Assembly (NCBI GenBank): GCA_900769645.1
Contig: CAAGHI010000006.1
Location: 62,001 to 126,000, forward strand
Origin: Candidatus Gastranaerophilales bacterium
GTDB taxonomy: Bacteria > Cyanobacteriota > Vampirovibrionia > Gastranaerophilales > Gastranaerophilaceae
DNA: 64,000 nt
Reading direction: 5' to 3'
Under the pieces are notes generated by a model. That model searched no databases and was not told the origin of the DNA. It worked only from the letters and a program-made list of their open reading frames with translations. The position numbers were made by a program, and so were the translations under genes. This document shows positions 23,252-30,679 of this stretch, piece after piece. Numbering within the stretch: the stretch's first letter is position 1; each line of letters begins with the position of its first letter.

Positions 23252-23713
23252 ATGAGTGACGCATATACATCGGCAGACACAATTGTTTGTCAAGACTATC
23301 AAGGCAAGTGGGTTCTTTCAGATTTTGCAGACGGAACAGTCGCAGAATTGAGTGTTCCCAACGAACTAAGCTCATCAACTACCGGTTATAACGGGAATTG
23401 CTTAGGAGCACACAATGAGCCCGGAAGGCAAAGAGAATGTAATTTAAGACTTGTCAAAGCAAGTGGAGACGACAAACGTTTTAACAAAAATTACAACCTA
23501 TGGAAAAATCGGGATATCCGATTTAAGCCTCTTAAAATGTGGTTTACAAAGAGTATTGCACATTCTGACGGCAGCGTAACAAAAGATACAGTTGAATGTT
23601 TCTTTGGATTGCCGGCTGGGCAACCTGTACAATTGACAGACACAACAGGAAACACTGACCAGGTGGTTTCTGAATACATGTTGAGATTTGGTAATAGTGA
23701 AAGAACAATGTAG
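23252..23713 (+). CDS. Tail tube protein
   Basis: A 153-residue protein directly after the sheath gene, behind GGAG. It has VCQDYQGKWVLSDFADGTVAEL, ECNLRLVKASGDDKRFNKNYNLW and a final strand with VVSEYMLRFGNSERTM. Size, position and beta-rich composition match DUF3277-like/Mu-like tube proteins, which stack into the inner tube. A short hairpin with T-run follows the stop. Confidence 0.8.
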   Translation: MSDAYTSADTIVCQDYQGKWVLSDFADGTVAELSVPNELSSSTTGYNGNCLGAHNEPGRQRECNLRLVKASGDDKRFNKNYNLWKNRDIRFKPLKMWFTKSIAHSDGSVTKDTVECFFGLPAGQPVQLTDTTGNTDQVVSEYMLRFGNSERTM

Positions 23714-23718
23714 TAGTT

Positions 23719-23754
23719 AGAGCCTCTCTATTGAGGGGCTTTACTTTTTTTAGA
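23719..23754 (+). terminator. Weak terminator or attenuator after the tube gene
   Basis: AGAGCCTCT and AGAGGGGCT-like arms around 'ctattg' are followed by ttactttttt. This hairpin with a T-run after a highly expressed tube gene may reduce expression of the chaperone downstream. Confidence 0.5.
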
Positions 23755-23767
23755 GGAGAGTTAATAT

Positions 23768-24169
23768 ATGCAAAAATTTATGTTACAGAGCGGGAAAGTA
23801 GTTGAGCTATCTCTCGCACCGATAGAAACAGCTTTAAACCTTTATAGGACAGTAATTTGGGAATGCAAAAACGCTGGGCTTGATTTGAAGATTTCAGACG
23901 ATGAAACAATCGCTAATTTGATTTTAAAGAACACTGAGGCATTGTTGAATATCTTAGGTTCTGAACGCGTTATGGAAGCCGTCAAAGAATGTTCCATAAA
24001 GAACTTGTATGACAAACAACGTTTTTCAATGGAGCTGTTCGAAGATGAAGAGGCAAGAGGAGACTTCTTACCGGTTATTTACTTAACAGCAATGGAAAAT
24101 ATCCGCCCTTTTTTTCCAAATCTCCTTATCGTTTTCTCAACGATAGAGGACTTTTTTCTGAAAAAATAG
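23768..24169 (+). CDS. Tail assembly chaperone, short form
   Basis: A 133-residue protein between tube and tape measure, the position of lambda G or T4 gp-like tail assembly chaperones. It is helical, with KVVELSLAPIETALNLYRTVIW and LIVFSTIEDFFLKK near the end. GAGGAG precedes the ATG. The slippery heptamer T TTT TTT at 24109-24115 allows a -1 shift into a 246-base overlapping frame that is otherwise without a start. Chaperone pairs made by frameshift coat the tape measure before tube assembly. Confidence 0.75.
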   Translation: MQKFMLQSGKVVELSLAPIETALNLYRTVIWECKNAGLDLKISDDETIANLILKNTEALLNILGSERVMEAVKECSIKNLYDKQRFSMELFEDEEARGDFLPVIYLTAMENIRPFFPNLLIVFSTIEDFFLKK

Positions 24170-24360
24170 AACTTCCGAAAGTTGAATATTATATCGATCA
24201 GTTTGAAGTATGGGCAATGCGTTTATCTCGTCAGGGTTATGGCTCGATATCAGAGGTGAAAAACCTTGATGTAGGCACATTCATGAACCTTATTCACTAT
24301 GAAAACTACCTTGATAAATACCAGTGTGTATTCAGAGAACTGAATAAGAGGGATAAATAA
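24109..24360 (+). CDS. -1 frameshift extension of the tail assembly chaperone
   Basis: Zero-frame codons CCT TTT TTT CCA contain T TTT TTT (24109-24115), a canonical X XXY YYZ site. After slipping back one base the frame reads SKSPYRFLNDRGLFSEKIEL and continues to VFRELNKRDK, stopping at TAA 24358-24360. The total long product is about 197 residues (116 shared plus 81). A second, weaker slip region (G AAA AAA before TAG) lies at 24160. The extension has normal protein composition and no start codon or ribosome site of its own. Confidence 0.75.
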   Translation, partial: FFSKSPYRFLNDRGLFSEKIELPKVEYYIDQFEVWAMRLSRQGYGSISEVKNLDVGTFMNLIHYENYLDKYQCVFRELNKRDK

Positions 24361-24385
24361 AGTTGCAATTATACCGAAAAAGAGT

Positions 24386-24391
24386 TACAAT
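24386..24391 (+). promoter_or_regulatory. -10 box of the first cargo gene
   Basis: TACAAT with a preceding GAGT fits the late-type extended -10 of this phage. It abuts an ATG at 24392, so initiation more likely uses ATG 24407, behind TAAGGA. Confidence 0.45.
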
Positions 24392-24406
24392 ATGTCTAAG
24401 GATTAT

Positions 24407-24730
24407 ATGGATAAAATGATTAAAGTAACTCTTATAGGTCTAATTCTTCTATTACTATGTATAATAGGAATAATGAAAGGTGCAAAAATGAAACCAAAAG
24501 AACCAATTCCACAAGAGGTTACAAATTTTTTAAGTGCAGATTGCGATCAAGAAGTAATATTTGAACGCGCATGGAGACAATATAAAGTATACACTTTTGA
24601 TGATTCTGATGAGCCGCAAGGTGCCGTATGGGGCTTACCACAATTTATTCTGTTTGATGGTAAAAACGTTAGATGGGCAGATGATGACGAAACAACTGAA
24701 TTAATGTATCTTAATAATCAAGGTAAATAA
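24407..24730 (+). CDS. Membrane-anchored immunity-like protein
   Basis: A 107-residue protein (start ATG 24407 behind TAAGGA; 24392 and 24416 are alternatives). An N-terminal membrane helix (KVTLIGLILLLLCIIGIM) precedes a soluble domain: EPIPQEVTNFL, then RAWRQYKVYTFDD, then PQFILFDGKNVRWADDDETTEL. These three blocks align with PPVPPAVMEF, YKGYTVYDIKD and FCFILFKDQQARMATDDEINEI of the immunity gene just downstream. I infer a third family member, anchored so that its domain sits on one side of the membrane. It may protect against a third toxin variant or act in the envelope. Confidence 0.55.
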   Translation: MDKMIKVTLIGLILLLLCIIGIMKGAKMKPKEPIPQEVTNFLSADCDQEVIFERAWRQYKVYTFDDSDEPQGAVWGLPQFILFDGKNVRWADDDETTELMYLNNQGK

Positions 24731-24797
24731 ATTATCTCTTTTTTACTACATCATTCATAAAATAAGGATTTAATTAAACATATAAAAGGAGAATAGT

Positions 24798-25040
24798 ATG
24801 ACAACAGATTTGCCACCAGTGCCACCGGCAGTAATGGAATTTGCAGAACAACATGGTTATAAAATAGTTAAACCGAATAGTTTTTGGAAAGGTACTACAC
24901 CATATAATAACTACAAAGGTTATACCGTTTATGATATAAAAGATGAAAATGTGTATTTCTGTTTTATCTTATTCAAAGATCAACAAGCTAGAATGGCTAC
25001 TGATGATGAAATCAATGAGATAACAGATATTTATTTTTAA
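24798..25040 (+). CDS. Putative immunity protein to the stand-alone toxin
   Basis: An 80-residue protein behind AAAGGAG. The first 19 residues, MTTDLPPVPPAVMEFAEQH, are identical to the immunity gene at 16514, with nearly identical DNA; the remainder differs but ends in a related FILF...ARMATDDEINEI block. It is convergent with, and overlaps by four bases, the toxin gene on the minus strand, the same layout as the MuF-toxin pair. This pattern is typical of toxin/immunity partners. Confidence 0.7.
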   Translation: MTTDLPPVPPAVMEFAEQHGYKIVKPNSFWKGTTPYNNYKGYTVYDIKDENVYFCFILFKDQQARMATDDEINEITDIYF

Positions 25041-25828
25041 TTTTGTTTAAAGATATTATTTATCAAGTCTATATTAAAATCTTTATCATCAATTCTAAAA
25101 ATAATAGGCGGGAAATGATATTTTTTTGCTCCAACTCTTAAACAAGCATGTGCATCATATAAAACATTGTTTGTTTCAAGTTGCTCACCACTTTGAGGGT
25201 CATAAAAATTTATTTGTCCTAATATATCTTTTTGGACTTCTACTACATGTTTTGAATAATTTAAGCCTACTCTATAACCAAAACAATAACGTTCCCCCTT
25301 TTTTATATTTTGTTTTAGCCATTTCTCACATTCCTTATAGTTTTGCGAAGGTGATGATAAAATCTTTGGAGTTTCACCTGTTCTTTTATCTTTATATGCT
25401 AACCAAGGTTTTTGTGCTAATTGTTTCATTGCAGGATTATTTTCATTAAAAGGAGCTGCCTCAATATCATATCCTCTTAATCTAAGCTCAAAAGTTAATA
25501 CGCAAGTTTGACAATTATTGCTATAACCGTCATTTTTACCTGTGTATTTTGGATTTACTTTACCTCCGTTAGCCTGTTTAAAAGACATCGGTTTACCTCG
25601 TTTTATCCCTGCAATAGGTTTTGAAGTATTTGTTTTGGATTGTTTCTCTTTCTTTGCCAAAAACTCTTTTACAGCCTCAGCCTTAGACTGTCCCTCTTTG
25701 ATAGGGATATGATTGCCTTTAACGGTTATCCATTCGGTATCATCATCGTTTTTCGCAATAAGCCTTTTATCCCCAAATAGCAAGTATTCAATAGCAAAGC
25801 TAAAAGCTAAATCTTCAATCTCGTCCAT
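25037..25828 (-). CDS. Stand-alone papain-like toxin (orphan MuF C-terminal module)
   Basis: A 263-residue protein lacking the MuF head domain. Residues about 28-100 repeat the MuF linker (EWITVKGNHIPIKEGQSK, KEFLAKKEKQSKTN, GKPMSFKQANGGKVNPKY) with high DNA identity. The toxin domain keeps NCQTCV with Cys, SKHVVEV with His and FYDPQSGEQ with Asp, about 40 percent identical to the MuF toxin. The first 20 residues are new. ATG 25828 lies six bases after TAAAAT with no ribosome site, so expression would be leaderless. It could be an orphan reservoir module or a toxin acting in its own right. Confidence 0.75.
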   Translation of the reverse strand: MDEIEDLAFSFAIEYLLFGDKRLIAKNDDDTEWITVKGNHIPIKEGQSKAEAVKEFLAKKEKQSKTNTSKPIAGIKRGKPMSFKQANGGKVNPKYTGKNDGYSNNCQTCVLTFELRLRGYDIEAAPFNENNPAMKQLAQKPWLAYKDKRTGETPKILSSPSQNYKECEKWLKQNIKKGERYCFGYRVGLNYSKHVVEVQKDILGQINFYDPQSGEQLETNNVLYDAHACLRVGAKKYHFPPIIFRIDDKDFNIDLINNIFKQN

Positions 25829-25972
25829 ATTTCAATTTTAACAGTGCTGGTAAAAACATTTTTATATCTATGATTTCATTAACTTGTCGATTTTAAAGAA
25901 TAGTAAATAATATAAATAGATGTTTTTATAAAAAACTTATTTGTGATAGTTTAAAAGAAAGAGGAACGAAAT
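25829..25972. promoter_or_regulatory. Divergent promoters: orphan toxin and Panacea operon
   Basis: On the minus strand TAAAAT (25835-25840) lies six bases from the toxin ATG. On the plus strand the 41-bp element at 25882-25922 (TTGTCG, 17 bases, ATAATA, then TATAAATAGATG) precedes the Panacea gene by 50 bases. It matches 33 of 41 bases of the element at 30522-30562. Confidence 0.55.
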
Positions 25973-26419
25973 ATGTCATCAATTTTTGATGTTGCGAACA
26001 CTTTTATTAATATCGGTGTAAATGCGCCAGAACCGATAACTAATATGAAGTTACAAAAACTTTTATATTATGCACAAGGTTGGTATCTGGCAACAACTAA
26101 TAATGAGTTATTTTCAGAAGATTTTGAACACTGGACGTATGGTCCTGTATGTCCTGTAATATATCAAGAATTCCGTTGTTTTGGAGCTAATCCTATTGAT
26201 AGACCATCAGCAACAGGAAATGCAATTATAGATGGAGAAATATTTGATTTTATAAATGCGATATGGAAAATGTATGGTTGTTTCAACGGTGTTGAATTGT
26301 CTGTTCAAACACATAAAGAAGACCCATGGCTTACAACTCCAAAATTTGAAATAATAAAAAAAGAAGCAATGAAAATATTCTTTAAAAAAGAATTAAAAAA
26401 ATTATTGGGGGATAAATGA
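25973..26419 (+). CDS. Panacea-domain (PanA/SocA-like) antitoxin
   Basis: A 148-residue protein of the Panacea/DUF4065 (SocA-like, GepA) family: an N-terminal VANTFINIGV helix, then ITNMKLQKLLYYAQGWYLA, FSEDFEHWTYGPVCPVIYQEF, and a C-terminal helix with EDPWLTTP. Panacea antitoxins neutralise many unrelated toxins and sit next to them. It overlaps the next gene by four bases (ATGA), so both are translated together. Ribosome site AGAGGAACG. Confidence 0.9.
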   Translation: MSSIFDVANTFINIGVNAPEPITNMKLQKLLYYAQGWYLATTNNELFSEDFEHWTYGPVCPVIYQEFRCFGANPIDRPSATGNAIIDGEIFDFINAIWKMYGCFNGVELSVQTHKEDPWLTTPKFEIIKKEAMKIFFKKELKKLLGDK

Positions 26420-26883
26420 AAAAAGCCCCAGATCAAGACTTACAAGATTTTATAAAAGCCTCTGCTATGAGTAAAATGGTGACTAATCCTATACAAACTC
26501 AAAATACAGACGAAGAAACTTTTAGACAAAAATATACCGAACTTATTAAAAAAATTGGCGATGGATATAATGAAGCCATTGAAGCTGACTGGGAAGAAGT
26601 ACTTAGACGAAAAAATGAAGAAGCCAAAAGTAGTGATTATCAAGACGCCATTGCAACAAGAAAATATTTAAAATGGATATTATTAAGTATTATTGTAATA
26701 TGGCTGTTATATGTTGCTATAATTGTTATCTTACAAGGGTTTAATATTAATTTTAGATTTCATAATCATCATATTTATTTTAGATTGGCTAATTCTGTTA
26801 TGAATATGCTATTAGGAACAACAACAGCCTCTGTTTTTGGCTTATATAAAGTCGTTATTAATTATTTTTTCAATCAAAAATAG
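26416..26883 (+). CDS. Two-helix membrane protein, candidate PanT-type toxin
   Basis: A 155-residue protein with a charged helical N-terminal 80 residues and two membrane helices: KWILLSIIVIWLLYVAIIVI (about 88-108) and LANSVMNMLLGTTTASVFGL (about 125-145). The GTTTASVxGLxxxVxxYxF end is a pattern I know from small membrane proteins encoded beside SocA-like genes in many mobile elements. Co-translation with a Panacea antitoxin suggests a membrane-active toxin or an exclusion protein. Activity is inferred from context. Confidence 0.6.
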   Translation: MKKAPDQDLQDFIKASAMSKMVTNPIQTQNTDEETFRQKYTELIKKIGDGYNEAIEADWEEVLRRKNEEAKSSDYQDAIATRKYLKWILLSIIVIWLLYVAIIVILQGFNINFRFHNHHIYFRLANSVMNMLLGTTTASVFGLYKVVINYFFNQK

Positions 26884-26922
26884 TTTTTCTCTTATTGCTA
26901 TAATGATAATAAGGAGAAAACT

Positions 26923-28257
26923 ATGTCAGACGATAAAAAAGGCGGTGCAAAAAGCGAAGCAGGCAAACTATTTATAGATATTGGCTCAACAGGTTTGGGA
27001 ACTCTTATAAAAGGTTTAAACTCTCTTTCTGCCTCATTTTTACTTACTAAAAATGCGGCCAGTCAAACATCGCAAATGATTACCCAAATTGCGAGCCTTT
27101 CAAGTAAAGCGTCTGAAAGCGTTGTAAATTGGGACAAATTAAATACCGTTACAGGTATGACTATTGGTCAATTACAAGATATTGAACTTTGGGCAAAGAG
27201 TTCAAATATTGATGTTAAAACTTTTATGAACCAAATTATCTCTATGCAACAAAAGTTAAGAGCTTTAAAACTTGGACAGGGAGATGTCAGAGGGCTTGCA
27301 CTGTTAGGTTTAGACCCACGGGAACTTAACGAGAACAACCCAATAGAAACATTAAATAAAATTAAAGATAGAATTCAATCGTTAGATGCTGTGTCTCAAA
27401 CTTATGCTATGAACCAATTAGGGCTTAGCGCTGATATGTTATACGCTTTTAAACAACAAAATACAGAAATAGATAAACGATTACGCCTTAATGGAGATGA
27501 AATAGCGCAATTAAAACAACAAAATTCTGAAACAAATAGTTTATCTGTTACTTGGGAAGCCTTCCAAAGAAAATTAATTGGTAATCAAAAATGGATAAAT
27601 GTATTATTAGAAGCGACTAAAAAATGGCTGGTTGAAAGTCACCCTTACTTGGAAGCAATGACTGATTTCTTAAATCAGGCTGCTGAAAAAGGTTTTTTTA
27701 CTGTACTAGGTGAACATTTTAAAGAAGGGGTAAAAGATATTTGGGAAGTAATCAAAACTCAACATAATATAAACAAAGAAACAGTCAAATGGGACGGTGC
27801 ATTTAATGACCCAACAGTAGCGAGAAGATATGCAGAAGAAATGGCAAAGAAACAAGCAGAAGAAGAAAAACGAACACAAGAATATCGAAAAGGTTATAAA
27901 GAGCGCACCGGCGTAGACCTTAATAAAGCCAGAGTTGGTAGATTTACAGATAGCGTTGATGCACAAACACGAGAACTAAACCAAAAAGTAAATAAAGAAA
28001 TGGCAGGAGCTACAAGTGCTAATACAGTTGCAAGCCCCTTTAATGCGACTAATATAACACCATCATATAACAATACAACATCACCAATATTACCGCCATT
28101 GCCATCTACGGCAGCCGGTAACAATAATAATGTCAATATTAACATTAATCAAAACATTACAGCACCTAGCCCAGAAGAGGCTGGCAAAAAGTCCGCAATG
28201 AATATTCATGATGATATTAATGAAATCTTAGAACGTCAAAATTTGGCAGGCTTATAA
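26923..28257 (+). CDS. Short tail tape measure protein
   Basis: A 444-residue protein after the chaperone and cargo genes. It starts with a Mu-gp42-like region (LFIDIGSTGLGTLIKGLNSL, LTGMTIGQLQDIELWAKSS, a recurring tape-measure motif) and continues with helical segments, a Pro/Asn/Thr-rich linker and the C-terminal peptide NIHDDINEILERQ. Size predicts a short tail, as in simple contractile phages. The same C-terminal peptide ends the repeat protein at 29621. Ribosome site AAGGAG; -10 box TATAAT at 26896 region. Confidence 0.75.
   Translation: MSDDKKGGAKSEAGKLFIDIGSTGLGTLIKGLNSLSASFLLTKNAASQTSQMITQIASLSSKASESVVNWDKLNTVTGMTIGQLQDIELWAKSSNIDVKTFMNQIISMQQKLRALKLGQGDVRGLALLGLDPRELNENNPIETLNKIKDRIQSLDAVSQTYAMNQLGLSADMLYAFKQQNTEIDKRLRLNGDEIAQLKQQNSETNSLSVTWEAFQRKLIGNQKWINVLLEATKKWLVESHPYLEAMTDFLNQAAEKGFFTVLGEHFKEGVKDIWEVIKTQHNINKETVKWDGAFNDPTVARRYAEEMAKKQAEEEKRTQEYRKGYKERTGVDLNKARVGRFTDSVDAQTRELNQKVNKEMAGATSANTVASPFNATNITPSYNNTTSPILPPLPSTAAGNNNNVNININQNITAPSPEEAGKKSAMNIHDDINEILERQNLAGL
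28203..28226 (+). repeat. 24-bp direct repeat, copy 1 (tape measure 3' end)
   Basis: The 24 bases starting TATTCATGATGATATTAATG are identical to 30454-30477 and encode the shared IHDDINEI peptide. The two copies flank the 2.2-kb insertion with four accessory genes. Confidence 0.85.
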
Positions 28258-28590
28258 TAATGTTTCTGATTCTGTTTCGGCTTCGTCCTCTTCTTCTAAT
28301 AGATTTTCACTTAGTTCTTTTACAGTCGCATTCAGCTTAACAAGGTTGTCTCTGACATCAATAGCTAAGTATAAAAGATAGTAAACAATAACCATAACAA
28401 TTAAACCTACCGGAATAACTAAAATTGCATATTCTCCCGAAGCAAGACCAGCTAAAAATATAAATACAATGCATACAACCGCACTAATATCTATTAAAGA
28501 CCTGCCTGTATTGATTACAAAGCTTTTAATACTCATATCTGACTTTTTACCTTTAAGTTTCGGTGGCTTAATTTGTGCTTTTCTTGTCAT
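28252..28590 (-). CDS. Membrane protein of the tail-cargo cluster
   Basis: A 112-residue protein with two hydrophobic helices (about residues 30-52 and 58-82), a basic N-terminus (MTRKAQIKPPKLKGKK) and a strongly acidic C-terminus (EEEDEAETESETLL). It is predicted in the inner membrane. It overlaps the upstream minus-strand gene by 23 bases and its 3' end overlaps the tape measure stop. Function unknown; it forms a minus-strand operon with two zinc-ribbon membrane genes. Confidence 0.6.
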   Translation of the reverse strand: MTRKAQIKPPKLKGKKSDMSIKSFVINTGRSLIDISAVVCIVFIFLAGLASGEYAILVIPVGLIVMVIVYYLLYLAIDVRDNLVKLNATVKELSENLLEEEDEAETESETLL

Positions 28591-29080
28591 TTCTTTTACC
28601 TTTCCATTTACTTACAAGTTCTTCAATATTTTCTTCTCTTACTAAAATTCTTTTTTTATCTGATGGGCGTGTCCTAATATACATAAATTCACCACAATGA
28701 GGGCATCTTGTTTTTCTATGTGGAATTTCATCCAAATCTCTACCACAATAAGGGCAGTTCGCGGTTTCAATCCCGATATGACTTGTAATTTCTTTTCTTT
28801 CCTCAAAATCTTTTTTATTAAATAAAGATATCCAATAAGCAAAAAAAGAAAGCCAAACAAAACCAAACATCACAAGAGCGGTATCGCCGTTATCTATAAA
28901 ACAAAAACTTATAAAATTTGCAATCAAGAAAAAAGGTAGTATAATAAAAAACCTTTTCCAAAGGTTATATTTATTAATATTTTCAAAAAACATAATAATA
29001 TGACCTAATGTAATAAAGGTAAACGCAATAGGCAGCAATAGTAATTCTACTAATGCAACTACACTTGATTTTCTACTCAT
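28568..29080 (-). CDS. Zinc-ribbon membrane protein
   Basis: A 170-residue protein with three or four hydrophobic helices in the first 95 residues and a C-terminal zinc ribbon: CPYCGRDLDEIP...CPHCGEFMYIRTRP (about 120-150). The last 30 residues are basic. Such 'helices plus treble zinc ribbon' proteins are often membrane sensors or partners of secretion systems; the function here is unknown. It overlaps neighbours on both sides. Confidence 0.6.
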   Translation of the reverse strand: MSRKSSVVALVELLLLPIAFTFITLGHIIMFFENINKYNLWKRFFIILPFFLIANFISFCFIDNGDTALVMFGFVWLSFFAYWISLFNKKDFEERKEITSHIGIETANCPYCGRDLDEIPHRKTRCPHCGEFMYIRTRPSDKKRILVREENIEELVSKWKGKRNDKKSTN

Positions 29081-29522
29081 CTTTAATCCCGTATTTATCT
29101 CTAAATTCCATATATTCTTTATCTTCTTGGCTTAAATCATTTCTACTTACATATTCTTCAGGATAATATTCTTTAAATAATTTTTTCCCTTTGGGAGTAT
29201 TTAAAGGTATAAGACAGTTATCTGCCCCACATTTTGGACAAACATTCGATTTATTTTTTAATGAACTAAGTATCGGATATAATAATAGAAAGAATGCAAA
29301 AAACCAACCAACAGGGGGAAAACATAAACAGGCTATAAATAATATTAACCAAATAATTATTTGAACAGAGCCAAATACACTTTTAGTGACTCCACCTACA
29401 ACATTGCTTACTACTTCATCAATAGAAGTTTTATAATCACTATATCCACAATTAGAGCAAATAAAATTTTTCAAAATATAATCCTTCTTTCTTAACTCAC
29501 TAATATAAGAATAATCAAACAA
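29073..29522 (-). CDS. Zinc-ribbon membrane protein, first gene of the minus operon
   Basis: A 149-residue protein with CSNCGYSD near residue 22, two membrane helices (about residues 52-90, with WLILFIACLCFPPVGWFFAFFLLLYPIL interrupted by Pro), and CPKCGAD near residue 100, so the two CxxC pairs flank the helices and could form one ribbon. The C-terminus is charged. It is divergent from the repeat protein at 29621. Confidence 0.6.
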   Translation of the reverse strand: MFDYSYISELRKKDYILKNFICSNCGYSDYKTSIDEVVSNVVGGVTKSVFGSVQIIIWLILFIACLCFPPVGWFFAFFLLLYPILSSLKNKSNVCPKCGADNCLIPLNTPKGKKLFKEYYPEEYVSRNDLSQEDKEYMEFRDKYGIKDE

Positions 29523-29620
29523 ACATTTTTGTCATTAACCACATGGCTAATTATAAATTTTTTATTTTTGATTTTAAATTATATAAAAAGATTAAGAAGC
29601 AGATTATAGTTAGGTAGTAT

Positions 29621-30490
29621 ATGAAATTTATATCAGATGAAGATAAACCAACAGCGATTATTTTTATAGGAATTGTTCTAATATTTGCTTATTCTGTGTT
29701 CTCATATTATAAAAAACATAGGCAAGAAATACCTTCTGAGCCAACAGAAACACAACAAGAGCAGGAGCAAGTGGAAGAACAAAAAACAAGTGAATTAAAA
29801 AATCAATGCGAAAGTGAGTATTATAAAGAAGTTGTTAGTATTATGTTCAACCCTTATAATCCACAAGCTAATTCAATTATTAATAAATACTATAATAAGT
29901 GTTCAGGTACTGCTCCAAAAGACAAAAATTTTGTACTAAGTTCAATTAATTCAAAATTAGGTGATGATTTATATAATAATAATGATTTTGATAATGCTCT
30001 TGTATATTACCAAAAAGCTTTAAAACATAGATTAAAAAGTAGTGATAAAACATTACTTGATTGGGATTATCGACATATTGGAGATTGTTATTATAATAAA
30101 GAGGATTTAAACACCGCTAAAATATATTACGTTAAGTCGTTATCAATTAATAAAAACTTAGGAATATTAAGACTTTTAGCACAAACTTGTTTTTATTTAC
30201 AACAATTCAATGATGCAACTCATTACGCCGAAGAAGGGCTTAAAGAAGTTAATCGTTGGCGACAAGATAAAGTAGCTGTTTATCACATGGGACAAGAACT
30301 TAATGAAGATGAGGAAATGTTTCGTACAATTATAAATTCAAGTTATCAAGGACCAATTTTGCCAGCAGAACCACTCCCACCAGAACCAACACAGTCTGAA
30401 AATTCAGCTCCAAAACTTCGCGGAGAAGAATTTGAAACAGAATCAGGATTAAGTATTCATGATGATATTAATGAAATTTTAAAACATTAA
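29621..30490 (+). CDS. TPR-like protein with tape-measure C-terminal peptide
   Basis: A 289-residue protein with an N-terminal membrane helix (TAIIFIGIVLIFAYSVFSYY, about 10-30), a Gln/Glu linker, and tetratricopeptide-like helices (about 100-220: YNNNDFDNALVYYQKAL, YYNKEDLNTAKIYYVKSL, YLQQFNDATHYAEEGL). A Pro-rich linker leads to SGLSIHDDINEILKH at the end, matching the tape-measure terminus. The shared peptide may be a capture scar from recombination or a tag for assembly into the tail. Ribosome site weak (AGGT). Confidence 0.65.
   Translation: MKFISDEDKPTAIIFIGIVLIFAYSVFSYYKKHRQEIPSEPTETQQEQEQVEEQKTSELKNQCESEYYKEVVSIMFNPYNPQANSIINKYYNKCSGTAPKDKNFVLSSINSKLGDDLYNNNDFDNALVYYQKALKHRLKSSDKTLLDWDYRHIGDCYYNKEDLNTAKIYYVKSLSINKNLGILRLLAQTCFYLQQFNDATHYAEEGLKEVNRWRQDKVAVYHMGQELNEDEEMFRTIINSSYQGPILPAEPLPPEPTQSENSAPKLRGEEFETESGLSIHDDINEILKH
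30454..30477 (+). repeat. 24-bp direct repeat, copy 2
   Basis: Identical to 28203-28226. Recombination between the copies would remove 2.25 kb containing three membrane genes and most of the TPR gene, leaving one intact tape-measure end. Confidence 0.85.
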
Positions 30491-30521
30491 AAACAACATT
30501 TTCACCCATATGCAATTATCG

Positions 30522-30562
30522 ACTTGTTGATTTCATGAAATAAGGAATAATATAAATAGATG
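30522..30562 (+). promoter_or_regulatory. Shared accessory promoter element, copy 2
   Basis: TTGTTG, 17 bases, ATAATA, then TATAAATAGATG; 33 of 41 bases match the element before the Panacea operon (25882-25922). The ImmA gene follows at 30680. The bases between are very AT-rich with a second TATAAT-like box near 30624. Confidence 0.55.
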
Positions 30563-30679
30563 AAATAAAGTAAAATAAAATTATTATTTTCTTTTTTTAT
30601 TATATATTATTATATGTGACTTTATAATAGAATAAGGGAATATATAAATTAGTTTTATATAATTTTAAAAGGATAGATT

